A DNA stretch of 39,652 nucleotides, taken from positions 1 to 39,652 of the forward strand of contig JAUCBJ010005757.1 in the NCBI GenBank assembly GCA_032718475.1, given 5' to 3'. Positions 1 through 9,400 of this stretch are shown here, piece after piece (position 1 is the stretch's first letter; each line of letters opens with the position of its first letter). The DNA is from Nemertoderma westbladi (taxonomy: Eukaryota > Xenacoelomorpha > Nemertodermatida > Nemertodermatidae). The position numbers and the translations under genes are program-made. The notes under the pieces were generated by a model. It did no database searches. It had not been told where the DNA came from and saw only the letters and a program-made list of their open reading frames with translations.

Positions 1-1
1 A

Positions 2-177
2 CCATTTATTCTATTTAATAAATACACAAAATTCTAGAATAGAGTTATTTATTTTATTAGTTGGTGGGCAACTAACAATGGTATTCCTATACAATATCTC
101 TATGCATAAGCTATTAATACATAAGCAAATGTTCCAGAACATTGTGTATTTATTAAATAAAATAAATGGCCTTCCAG
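2..177. mobile_element. short foldback/MITE-like element with about 40-bp inverted ends
   Basis: The first 40 bases (motif TTTAATAAATACACAA followed by TTCTAGAA) recur inverted at about 132-176 with a few mismatches, so this 176-bp stretch can fold on itself. There is no coding capacity. TTCTAGAACA-type motifs also occur at 23740-25210, so it probably belongs to a larger non-autonomous family. The left edge coincides with the window start, so a target duplication cannot be checked. Confidence 0.55.
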
Positions 178-254
178 CGAACGATAATTCTTGCAATCTT
201 TGAACGCGAACATCTCTGCTGTTTCTCAACGAAATTCAAACATATTTCGCAAAA

Positions 255-410
255 GACACTTTTTTAAAACGCTTATAAAAAAATTACAGGCAAAATCAAA
301 AATTCTGGCTTCATGGGTTGAAACTAGTAGTGTTTCAAATTTCAAGCAATATGATAAAAGTAGAAAAAGTTGGGGGGGGGGGGGGGGGGGGTCAGGTCGT
401 GTCATCAGAA
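255..410 (+). repeat. dispersed repeat, copy 1 (related to 38055-38200 and inverted at 36900-37075)
   Basis: The sequence from ACACTTTTTTAAAACGCTT through TTTCAAATTTCAAGCAAT matches 38060-38180 on the same strand and 37075-36930 on the opposite strand with moderate divergence. The match supports a dispersed repeat family; no protein is encoded. It ends in a run of 20 G at 372-391. Confidence 0.6.
372..391 (+). repeat. homopolymer G run of 20
   Basis: Twenty consecutive G. This could be a real mononucleotide tract or a sequencing/assembly length error; the exact length should not be trusted. Confidence 0.9.
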
Positions 411-790
411 AATGACACTAGATTACGGGTCATGGTGTACATTAATATATTTGTCATGTGTAGACGGGATCCAGGTTGGCTTGGGATCCCGACCGGGTTG
501 ACTTTGAAGCGTGCTGTACGCGTCGCGCGTTGGGGAATACTAACGGCCGAAGCCTCGGTATAATAAGAGTTCTCTGATGTTGGTTGTTAATAGTTATTAT
601 AATAGGTCAGAATATAAGATTCACCGGTAAAATGATTACAGCACAATCAGTATTAATTACGGCTGACGGTGAAAATCGTTCATCGTCCATCATGAATAAA
701 TGCCTCTGCTTGCCTCAACCATCTGAAATAGATTGTTAAAATCCATCTCCTGGCTAGCCTTATTGCATCATCCATTTTTTATTGGTGTTA
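411..790. other. stretch with no recognised gene
   Basis: No splice-supported or homologous coding sequence seen. A locally GC-richer part at 466-545 (GGGATCC repeated twice, CGCGTCGCGCG) stands out from the AT-rich surroundings but I cannot assign it. Confidence 0.5.
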
Positions 791-792
791 TG

Positions 793-890
793 GGTGTTAA
801 CCGAGTGGTTAAAGACGGCCAAGTACTATAGGGTTGAGAGAAAGTCAGACTTCCAACTCAGAGGTCACCAGTTCGATCCCACCTGGACGT
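793..890 (+). mobile_element. tRNA-derived SINE head (Leu/Ser-like)
   Basis: A Pol III promoter pair is visible: box A TAACCGAGTGGTTAA at 798-812 and box B GGTTCGATCC-like AGTTCGATCCC at 870-880. The long spacing between boxes resembles a tRNA with an extended variable arm. The acceptor ends do not pair convincingly, so a SINE or tRNA relic is more likely than a working tRNA gene. The 3' body and end are not defined. Confidence 0.55.
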
Positions 891-987
891 CATTGCCGAC
901 TTTGAAAAAGCTGTGCCCATCAAAAAGTTATAATCATCCATTTACTTGATATGATTTACTAGAAAAGCATTTCCTTAAGGAAATGCA

Positions 988-2024
988 ACCACGAAGCTAA
1001 GGAAAATTAAACAAACGGCAACACTTTGGTTCGTTGCTAGTTTAGTAGAATTTACCAATAATTACACTTCTATTCCCATGGAAACTAGAGTTCTCTGGAA
1101 CTGTAGGTTTAACCTTTGAAATAAGATTCAGTCCAGATTGTGGTTCAGATAACACATATACCGAGTTTCAGAAAATATTGTAGGTTATGTCCAAATTATC
1201 GATTTTCTATCAAAACGTATCTGTTTGCAGTGGTTGTCCACTGGTAACCTCGATCGGCTTGGATATGGACCTTATAGGTGAGTTTCAAAACCCCAAGTTT
1301 GTTATATTACAGTTTTTCTACAAATAGAGTTATGAATATAGACTGGAATGATATAGACTTTAATAAACTACAGTTACCATGGTAACTAGATATTTCTGGA
1401 ATGATTTGAGTTTCACTAAAGTTCCAACTAGTGGTCCAGATAACACATACCCAGTTTCGTAAAATTTTATCGCTAGGTCTATGTCCAAATAAGTAATTTT
1501 TGTATAACAACATATGTTTTCAGCGGTTGTCATGGTAACTGCAAAATAGAACAATCAAATTCGGACGCAGAATAAGTTATATAGGGTGGGTAGGAATTGT
1601 TCCCAAGTCATAACACCTTAACCTTAGGCTTCAAATTAACATTTTATAAATTAATTTTAGCATCTGTTTAGCCCGGTTGCCAAGGTAACTGGATCGGCTC
1701 TGCTATCGTCCTTATAGTTGAGTTGAGAAACCCCAAGTTTATATGTATTGTAGTTTTCCTACAAATAGAGTTATAAATATTGATTTGAAATACATAGACT
1801 TTTTTCTAAGTCCGCTGCCATGGAAACCAGATTTTTCCTGGATATGAGACTTGATGAGAAGTATATGCATGCAAAATTTCAGGGTACTCTAGTTTTTTAA
1901 CCTATCAAAAAACCCCAAATCTGCTCCGTACAAGCAAGTAAAAGGGCCCACTATGAATACACCATCCCAGCTAACGAAAATCTTTCTTATCGAAAGTAGT
2001 TGATTTTCCTTAGCTTCGTAGATT
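988..2024. mobile_element. non-autonomous element with inverted ends of about 24 bp
   Basis: ACGAAGCTAAGGAAAATTAA near 990 recurs inverted near 2002-2024 (TTGATTTTCCTTAGCTTCGT). The 1-kb interior has no open coding frame and is made of diverged internal repeats. It looks like a MITE or foldback transposon; no target duplication could be confirmed. Confidence 0.45.
1060..1860 (+). repeat. three diverged tandem units of about 350-420 bp
   Basis: Landmarks recur in the same order: CCATGG(A/T)AAC near 1076, 1378 and 1818; TTCAGATAACACATA / TCCAGATAACACATA near 1145 and 1435; AACCCCAAGTTT near 1291 and 1731; CTACAAATAGAGTTAT near 1318 and 1759. Divergence is large, so the duplication is old. No coding function seen. 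Confidence 0.5.
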
Positions 2025-2095
2025 GGCTACAATCCTTAGCCGATTGGTAAATCGGTAAATGGTAAATGGGAGAATCTTTTAGGCTAGTTAAGCCA

Positions 2096-2505
2096 AGGAA
2101 TGCCTGTTCTCCACCATGGGTGATCTTCCACAGTAAATCCTTCCACTCTGTTTCCTAAAGGAATGCCTGTTCTCAACCATGGGTGATCATCTTTCACAGT
2201 AAACCCTTCCACTCTGTTTCCTAAAGGAATGCCTGTTCTCCACCATGGGTGATCTTCCACAGTAAACCCTTCCACTCTGTTTCATAAAGGAATGCCTGTT
2301 CACCACCATGGGTGATCTTCCAAAGTAAAGCCTTCCACTCTTTTTCCTAAAGAAATGCATGTTCACCACCCACCATGGGTGATCTTCCACAGTAAACCCT
2401 TCCACTCTGTCTCCTAAAGGAATGCCTGTTCACCACCATGGGTAATCTTAAAGAAATGCCTGTTCACCACCATGGGTGATCTTCCACAGTAAACCCTTCC
2501 ACTCT
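2096..2505. repeat. 63-bp minisatellite, about seven copies
   Basis: Units contain CACCATGGGTGATCTTCCACAG, recognisable near 2115, 2178, 2250, 2308, 2374, 2437 and 2470. The period of about 63 is divisible by three and units lack stops on the minus strand, which gives long but spurious open frames. Later copies are irregular or truncated. I found no sign that it is translated. Confidence 0.8.
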
Positions 2506-2604
2506 GCTTCCCAAGTTGCCTTGGTTCCCATTTATCGACAACTGAAGGATAAACCCGGGGTTGGGCTAGGCTGCAGCATTTAAAGCACTGTGCCCAAACA
2601 TTGA

Positions 2605-2675
2605 TGCCCCACCTAGGGATCGAAACATGGCTCCCTAATTGGAAGCCCAGGAATGTCACCACTAGACCAAGCTGC
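2605..2675 (-). mobile_element. tRNA-derived SINE head
   Basis: On the minus strand box A TGGTCTAGTGGT lies at about 2670-2658 and box B TGTTTCGATCC at about 2627-2616, at tRNA-like spacing. The downstream part (to about 2540) would be the SINE body. The ends do not form a good acceptor stem, so a functional tRNA gene is unlikely. Confidence 0.5.
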
Positions 2676-3177
2676 TGCTTGGTCTAATTGGTTGGAAATG
2701 TACACCGGAATGGATCCGCTAAGATTATGCAAGAAGTAAAAATGTTTTTACTTCTTGCTTTACTAATAAGTTTATAAAAAACATTTAAATCTGTCAGAAA
2801 CACCTTGGAACATATAGTAAGTCGAGTATACTATAATAATGTTTCTTAACAAAGTCCAATGTCTTGTTACAATTTACTGATAACATTAAATTTGGGAAAG
2901 GTTGAGCAATTTTTTTTGTAAGTTTGATGGATAAAATTAAATAGAAAATAAATCATTATATAATAGTAACATAGTTAGTTGTTGATAGCGTTTTAGATTT
3001 TTTAGTAACTAAATCACCTCGTGCAGATGCAAAAACACGTTGCATTGTGGCATTTGAACGCCCAAAACAGCTACTTTGTAAAGGTGTCTAAAATTCTCCT
3101 TATCGTTGTAACATTGGCGTTTTATTAAAGAAATTGATTTTAATTTAAAGCAATAAGATAACGATTCATCTAAAAAT
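2676..3177. other. AT-rich stretch, no gene recognised
   Basis: Read on both strands for kinesin exon 4 or any other exon; none seen. The part 3020-3075 (GCATCTGCACGAGG on the minus strand) shares short matches with 37812-37850, so it is probably another dispersed-repeat relic. By the gene model it belongs to kinesin intron 3. Confidence 0.4.
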
Positions 3178-5391
3178 ATGGGGGCGGGTGTGGGTACTGT
3201 GGGTGCGGGTGTGGGTACTGTGGGGGCGGGTGTGGGTACTGTGGGGGCGGGTGTGGGTACAGTGGGGGCGGGTGTGGGTACTGTGGGGGCGGGTGTGAGT
3301 ACTATGGGGGCGGGTGTGAGTACTATGGGGGCGGGTGTGGGTACTGTGGGGGCAGGTGTGGGTACTGTGGGGGCGGGTGTGGGTACTGTGGGGGCGGGTG
3401 TGGGTACTGTTGGGGCGGGTGTGAGTACTATGGGGGCGGGTGTGAGTACTGTGGGGGCGGGTGTGGGTACTGTGGGGGCGGGTGTGGGTACTGTGGGGGC
3501 GGGTGTGGGTACTGTGGGGGCGGGTGTGGGTACTGTGGGGGCGGGTGTGAGTACTATGGGGGCGGGTGTGATGACTATGGGGGCGGGTATGGGTACTGTG
3601 GGGGCGGGTGTGGGTACTGTGGGGCGGGTGTGGGTACTGTGGGGGCGGGTGTGGGTACTGTGGGGGCGGGTGTGAGTACTATGGGGGCGGGTGTGAGTAA
3701 TATGGGGGCGGGTGTGGGTACTGTGGGGGCGGGTGTGGGTACTGTGGGGGCGGGTGTGGGTACTGTGGGGGCGGGTGTGGGTACTGTGGGGGCGGGTGTG
3801 GGTACTGTGGGGGCGGGTGTGGGTACTGTGGGGGCGGGTGTGGGTACTGTGGGGGCGGGTGTGGGTACTGTGGGGGCGGGTGTGATGTACTGTGGGGGCG
3901 GGTGTGGGTACTGTGGGGGCGGGTGTGGGTACTGTGGGGGCGGGTGTGGGTACTGTGGGGGCGGGTGTGGGTACTGTGGGGGCGGGTGTGAGTACTATGG
4001 GGGCGGGTGTGAGTACTATGGGGGCGGGTGTGGGTACTGTGGGGGCGGGTGTGGGTACTGTGGGGGCGGGTGTGGGTACTGTGGGGGCGGGTGTGGGTAC
4101 TGTGGGGGCGGGTGTGGGTACTGTGGGGGCGGGTGTGGGTACTGTGGGGGCGGGTGTGGGTACTGTGGGGGCGGGTGTGGGTACTGTGGGGGCGGGTGTG
4201 GGTACTGTGGGGGCGGGTGTGGGTACTGTGGGGGCGGGTGTGGGTACTGTGGGGGCGGGTGTGGGTACTGTGGGGGCGGGTGTGGGTACTGTGGGGGCGG
4301 GTGTGGGTACTGTGGGGGCGGGTGTGGGTACTGTGGGGGTGGGTGTGGGTACTATGGGGGCGGGTGTGGGTACTGTGGGGGCGGGTGTGGGTACTGTGGG
4401 TGCGGGTGTGGGTACTGTGGGTGCGGGTGTGGGTACTGTGGGGGCGGGTGTGGGTACTGTGGGGGCGGGTGTGGGTACTGTGGGGGCGGGTGTGGGTACT
4501 GTGGTGGCGGGTGTGAGTACTATGGGGGCGGGTGTGAGTACTGTGGGTGCGGGTGTGGGTACTGTGGGGGCGGGTGTGGGTACTGTGGGGGCGGGTGTGG
4601 GTACTGTGGGGGCGGGTGTGGGTACTGTGGGGGCGGGTGTGGGTACTGTGGGGGCGGGTGTGGGTACTGTGGGGGCGGGTGTGGGTACTGTGGGGGCGGG
4701 TGTGGGTACTGTGGGGGCGGGTGTGGGTACTGTGGGGGCGGGTGTGGGTACTGTGGGGGCGGGTGTGGGTACTGTGGGGGCGGGTGTGAGTACTATGGGG
4801 CGGGTGTGGGAACTGCGGGGGCGGGTGTGGGTACTATGGGGGCGGGTGTGGGTACTATGGGGGCGGGTGTGGGTACTGTGGGGGCGGGTGTGGGTACTGT
4901 GGGGGCGGGTGTGGGTACTGTGGGTGCGGGTGTGGGTACTGTGGGGCGGGTGTGGGTACTGTGGGGGCGGGTGTGGGTACTGTGGGGGCGGGTGTGGGTA
5001 CTGTGGGGGCGGGTGTGGGTACTGTGGGGGCGGGTGTGGGTACTGTGGGGGCGGGTGTGGGTACTGTGGGGGCGGGTGTGGGTACTGTGGGGGCGGGTGT
5101 GGGTACTGTGGGGGCGGGTGTGGGTACTGTGGGGGCGGGTGTGGGTACTGTGGGGGCGGGTGTGGGTACTGTGGGAGCGGATGTGGGTACTGTGGGGGCG
5201 GGTGTGAGCACTATGGGGGCGGGTGTGGGTACTGTGGGGGCGGGTGTGGGTACTATGGGGGCGGGTGTGGGTACTGTGGGGGCGGGTGTGGGTACTGTGG
5301 GGGCGGGTGTGGGTACTGTGGGGGCGGGTGTGGGTACTGTGGGTGCGGGTGTGGGTACTATGGGGGCGGGTGTGGGTACTGTGGGTGCTAA
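3178..5391 (+). repeat. 21-bp G-rich minisatellite, about 105 copies, G-quadruplex type
   Basis: The unit is GGGGGCGGGTGTGGGTACTGT. Each unit supplies G5, G3 and G3 runs with short loops, so almost any window of unit plus next G-run fits a G-quadruplex pattern on the plus strand. Because 21 is divisible by three and the unit has no stop in most frames, Gly/Ala/Val, Cys/Gly/Tyr, Trp/Val/Leu/Arg and Pro/Thr/His frames all stay open; these are artefacts, not proteins. Variants GAGTACTAT occur in pairs. It sits in intron 3 of the minus-strand kinesin gene, starting 77 bp past the exon 3 donor. On the sense strand it is C-rich with CCCCCACAG in each unit. Confidence 0.95.
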
Positions 5392-5468
5392 ACATAATAT
5401 TATTACGGTTAAATGGTGAAATAAATTAAGATACCTAATGTATACAGCCGCGTTTTATTATTTATTAC

Positions 5469-5584
5469 CTTGGTATAATTCCAACTTGAGTTGGTGGATC
5501 AATAATCCCTTGCATTGTAAACGACTTGCCACATCCAGTTTGTCCATAAGCAAACACCGTAGAATTATAACCTTCTGGAACACT
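5469..5584 (-). CDS. KIF17: kinesin-2 (KIF17/OSM-3-like) exon 3, with ATP-binding P-loop
   Basis: On the minus strand a 116-nt exon runs from acceptor TTCCTTAG (after a T-rich tract) to donor CCAAG|GTAATA. It encodes residues 88-125 plus two bases of the next codon. [16 protein letters not shown] contains the kinesin Walker A loop (GQTGCGKS, residues 101-108), and the following DPPT..GIIPR is the KIF17/OSM-3 pattern. This motor class drives plus-end transport along ciliary microtubules as a homodimer (family knowledge). The exon starts in phase 0, matching exon 2, and joins conserved VPEGYN to the exon 2 end. Exon 4 (beginning around the conserved AFEH.F segment) was not found to the left, so the gene continues outside the window. 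One change from the usual QRGIIPR (Arg to Val) is visible. I am sure of kinesin motor and fairly sure of the subfamily. Confidence 0.93.
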
Positions 5585-5732
5585 CTAAGGAAGTTTAAAA
5601 AAATAAAATAAGAATAAAAATAATATTAAATATAATAAAATATACTAATTTAAAATAATATAATAATAATAAAATAATAAATAACTTAAATGTAATGAAA
5701 AAATAAATAAATATATAATATAATAAATATAC
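5585..5732. other. end of kinesin intron 2, AT-rich
   Basis: Very AT-rich sequence just before the exon 3 acceptor (minus strand). On the sense strand it gives the T-rich tract expected upstream of a 3' splice site. Confidence 0.6.
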
Positions 5733-5921
5733 TCTTACTTTTTTACAAGGGGGTCTTACTTTTGTACCAGGAGGATCTTACTTTTGTACCAGTAGGTTCT
5801 TACTTTTGTACCAGTAGGTTCTTACTTTTGTACCAGGGGGACACACTTTTGTACTAGAGGGGTCTTAGTTTTGTACCTGGGGCCTTACTTTTATACCAGG
5901 GGGGTCATACTTTTATCAGGT
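5733..5921 (-). repeat. 22-bp minisatellite carrying GTAAG in most units
   Basis: About nine units; the first five are strictly 22 bp apart (CTTAC at 5733, 5755, 5777, 5799, 5821). On the sense (minus) strand the unit reads CTGGTACAAAAGTAAGA, so most units include a 5'-splice-site-like AAAA|GTAAGA. It lies about 150 bp before the exon 3 acceptor in intron 2. Later units are degenerate. Confidence 0.85.
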
Positions 5922-6040
5922 TACATTCACTTTTATATTTTTCATGAAAATTGTAAAGATATTAAATATCGAAGCACAATAAGTGTTTACAATATAGATT
6001 ACGGTACAGCGTTTATGTTATATGGGATCGAAGTTATTCT

Positions 6041-6478
6041 CTATAGAGTTTCTTTGCGGTCTCGTCTGAACTCGTTGAGATCTATGATGGTGGAACAACA
6101 CCCGCAATCCTCCAACAAGGAGAGATAGGCTGACGCAGTGGCTACAACACGGGTGATGAACCGCCACCGACAGGCAAGGCAAAACGCGAGGCCCACGTAC
6201 GCACAGTGGGGGTCCACTGCTGCCACCCCCGCGAGACGATCAACTTCCGCACCGAACTTCTGGGCCTTGTCCTCTGAGAATGCGGTGCGATACTCCTCAA
6301 TGCGAACAACCATGCCGCGCAGCTCGTGGCCTGTGGTGTTGATGGCAACACCAGAGTTGGCGAAAAGAATCTCAGCCTCTTCCAATATTGCCTCTTTCAC
6401 TGCCAGGTGACATTTGTATGGTAAGTAGCCGAAGTGTGGACCACTTGTTGTGGCGACCTCTAGGAAGCGTCGGAGGTC
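6041..6478 (-). pseudogene. reverse transcriptase C-terminal fragment of a LINE-like element
   Basis: The minus strand encodes an open stretch from about 6478 to 6041. It contains DLRRFLEVATTSGPHFGY, then LFANSGVAINTTGHE and EEYRTAF, with a later CAYVGLAFCLACRWRFITR. I recognise this order as the segment after the catalytic YADD box in a group of animal mobile-element reverse transcriptases; the catalytic box itself is missing, because the fragment begins right where the intron 2 minisatellite ends. After LSLLEDCG the frame appears shifted and ends at a stop near 6041. It is a truncated relic lying in kinesin intron 2. The exact element clade is uncertain. Confidence 0.55.
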
Positions 6479-6479
6479 A

Positions 6480-9400
6480 GTAAGTTTTCACTGGTCAATA
6501 AAAACTTACAGATACACTGGTCAATAAAAACGTACAGAAACACTGGTCAATAAAAACTTACAGATATACCTTGTCAATGAAAACTTACAGATACACTGGT
6601 GTATAAAGATTTATCAATACATGGTGTTTTAAAACTTACAGATACACTGGTCTATAAAAACTTACCGATACACTGGTGTATAAAAAATTACAGATCCACT
6701 GGTCTATAGAAACTTACCGATACACTGGTCTATAAAAAATTACAGATACACTGGTGTATAAAAACTTACATGTACACTGGGTCTATAAAAACTTACAGAT
6801 ACACTGGTGTATAAAAACTTACAGATACACTGGTGTATAATAATTTACAGATACACTCACTGGCGTATAAAATCTCACCGATACACTGGTGGATAATAAA
6901 AACTTACAGATACACTCGCTGGTGTATAAAAACATACAGATACACTGGTGTATAATAACTTACTGATACACTGGTCTATAAAAACTTACCGTTACACTGG
7001 TGTATATAAACTTACAGATGCACTGGTGTTTAAAACTTACAGATACACTGGTGTATAAAAACTTACCGATACACTGGTGTATATAAACTTACAGATACAC
7101 TGGTTTATAATAACTTAAAGAAAAACTGGTGTATAATAACTTACAGATACACTGGTGTATAAAAACTTACAGATACACTGGTGTATATTAACTTACAGAT
7201 ACACTCACTGGTGTATAAAAACTTACAGATACACTGGTCTATAAAAACTTACCGTTACACTGGTGTATATAAACTTACAGATACACTGGTGTTTAAAACT
7301 TACAGATACACTGGTGTATAAAAACTTACCGATACACTGGTGTATATAAACTTACAGATACACTGGTTTATAATAACTTAAAGAAAAACTGGTGTATAAT
7401 AACTTACAGATATACTGGTGTATAAAAACTTACAGATACACTGGTGTATATTAACTTACAGATACACTCACTGGTGTATAAAGACTTACCGATACACTGG
7501 TGTATATAACCGTACAGATACACTGGTCTATAAAAACTTACCGTTACACTGGTGTATATAAACTTACAGATACATTGGTGTATAAAAACTTACAGATACA
7601 CTGCTGCATAATAACTTACAGATACACTCACTGGTGTTTAAAACTTACAGATACACTCGTGTATAATAACTTACAGATACACTCACTGGTGTATAAAAAC
7701 TTACCGATACACTGGTGTATAATAACTTACAGATACACTCACTGGTGTATAAAACTTACCGATACACTGGTGTTTAAAACTTACAGATACACTGGTGTAT
7801 AATAACTTACAGATACACTCACTGGTGTATAAAAACTTACCGATACACTGGTGTATATAACCTTACAGATACACTGGTGTTTAAAACTTACAGATACACT
7901 GGTGTATAATAACTTACAGATACACTAACTGGTGTATAAAAACTTACAGATACACTGGTGTATAATAACTTACAGATACACTCAATGGTGTTTAAAACTT
8001 ACAGATACACTGGTGTATATAACCTTACAGATACACTGGTGTTTAAAACTTACAGATACACTGGTGTATGATAACTTACAGATACACTCACTGGTGTATA
8101 AAAACTTACCGATACACTGGTGTATATAAACTTACAGATACACTGGTCTATAAAAACTTACCGTTACACTGGTGTATATAAACTTACAGATACATTGGTG
8201 TATAAAAACTTACAGATACACTGGTGTAGTATAATAACTTACAGATACACTGGTGTATAATAACTTATAGATACACTCACTGGTGTTTAAAACTTACAGA
8301 TACACTGGTGTATAATAACTTACAAATAAACTCACTGGTGTATAAAAACTTACAGATACACTGGTGTATAATAACTTACAGATACACTCAATGGTGTTTA
8401 AAACTTACACCTACACTGGTGTATAATAACTTACAGATACACTCACTGGTGTATAAAAACATACAGATACACTGGTGTATAGTAACTTACAGATACACTC
8501 AATGGTGTTTAAAACTTACAGATACACTGGTGTATAATAACTTACAGATACACTCACTGGTGTATAAAAACTTACCGATACACTGGTGTATATAAACTTA
8601 CAGATACACTGGTCTATAAAAACTTACCGTTACACTGGTGTATATAAACTTACAGATACATTGGTGTATAAAAACTTACAGATACACTGGTGTAGTATAA
8701 TAACTTACAGATACACTGGTGTATAATAACTTACAGATACACTCACTGGTGTATAAAAACATACAGATACACTGGTGTATAATAACTTACAAATACACTC
8801 ACTGGTGTATAAAAACTTACAGATACACTGGTGTATATTAACTTACAGATACACTCAATGGTGTTTAAAACTTACAGATACACTGGTCTATAAAAACTTA
8901 CCGTTACACTGGTGTATATAAACTTACAGATACATTGGTGTATAAAAACTTACAGATACACTAGTGTATAATAACTTACAGATACATTCACTGGTGTTTA
9001 AAACTTACAGATACACTGGTGTATAATAACTTACAGAACCACTCAATGGTGTATAAAAACTTACAGATACACTGGTGTATAATAACTTACAGATACACTC
9101 GCTGGTGTATAAAAACATACAGATACACTGGTGTATAATAACTTACAGATACACTCACTGGTGTATAAAAACATACATATACACTGGAGTATAAAAACTT
9201 ACAGATACACTGGTGTATATTAACTTACAGATAAACTCAATGGTGTTTAAAACTTACAGATACACTGGTCTATAAAAACTTACCGTTACACTGGTGTATA
9301 TAAACTTACAGATACATTGGTGTATAAAAACTTACAGATACACTGGTGTATAATAACTTACAGATACACTCACTGGTGTTTAAAACTTACAGATACACTG

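Noticed and set aside
793-890. Functional tRNA gene
   Set aside because: Boxes A and B are good but the acceptor ends do not pair; a SINE head fits better.
2084-2662. Minus-strand repeat protein with GFTVEDHPWW units
   Set aside because: A 63-bp minisatellite with a chance open frame; copies are irregular and no start, signal or exon borders support it.
2676-3177. Kinesin exon 4
   Set aside because: Read in all minus frames; none resembles the segment expected after GIIPR.
3178-5419. Long Gly/Ala/Val, Cys/Gly/Tyr, Trp/Val/Leu and Pro/Thr/His open frames on both strands
   Set aside because: They come only from a stop-free 21-bp tandem repeat read in every frame; no splice, start or family support, and they lie in a kinesin intron.
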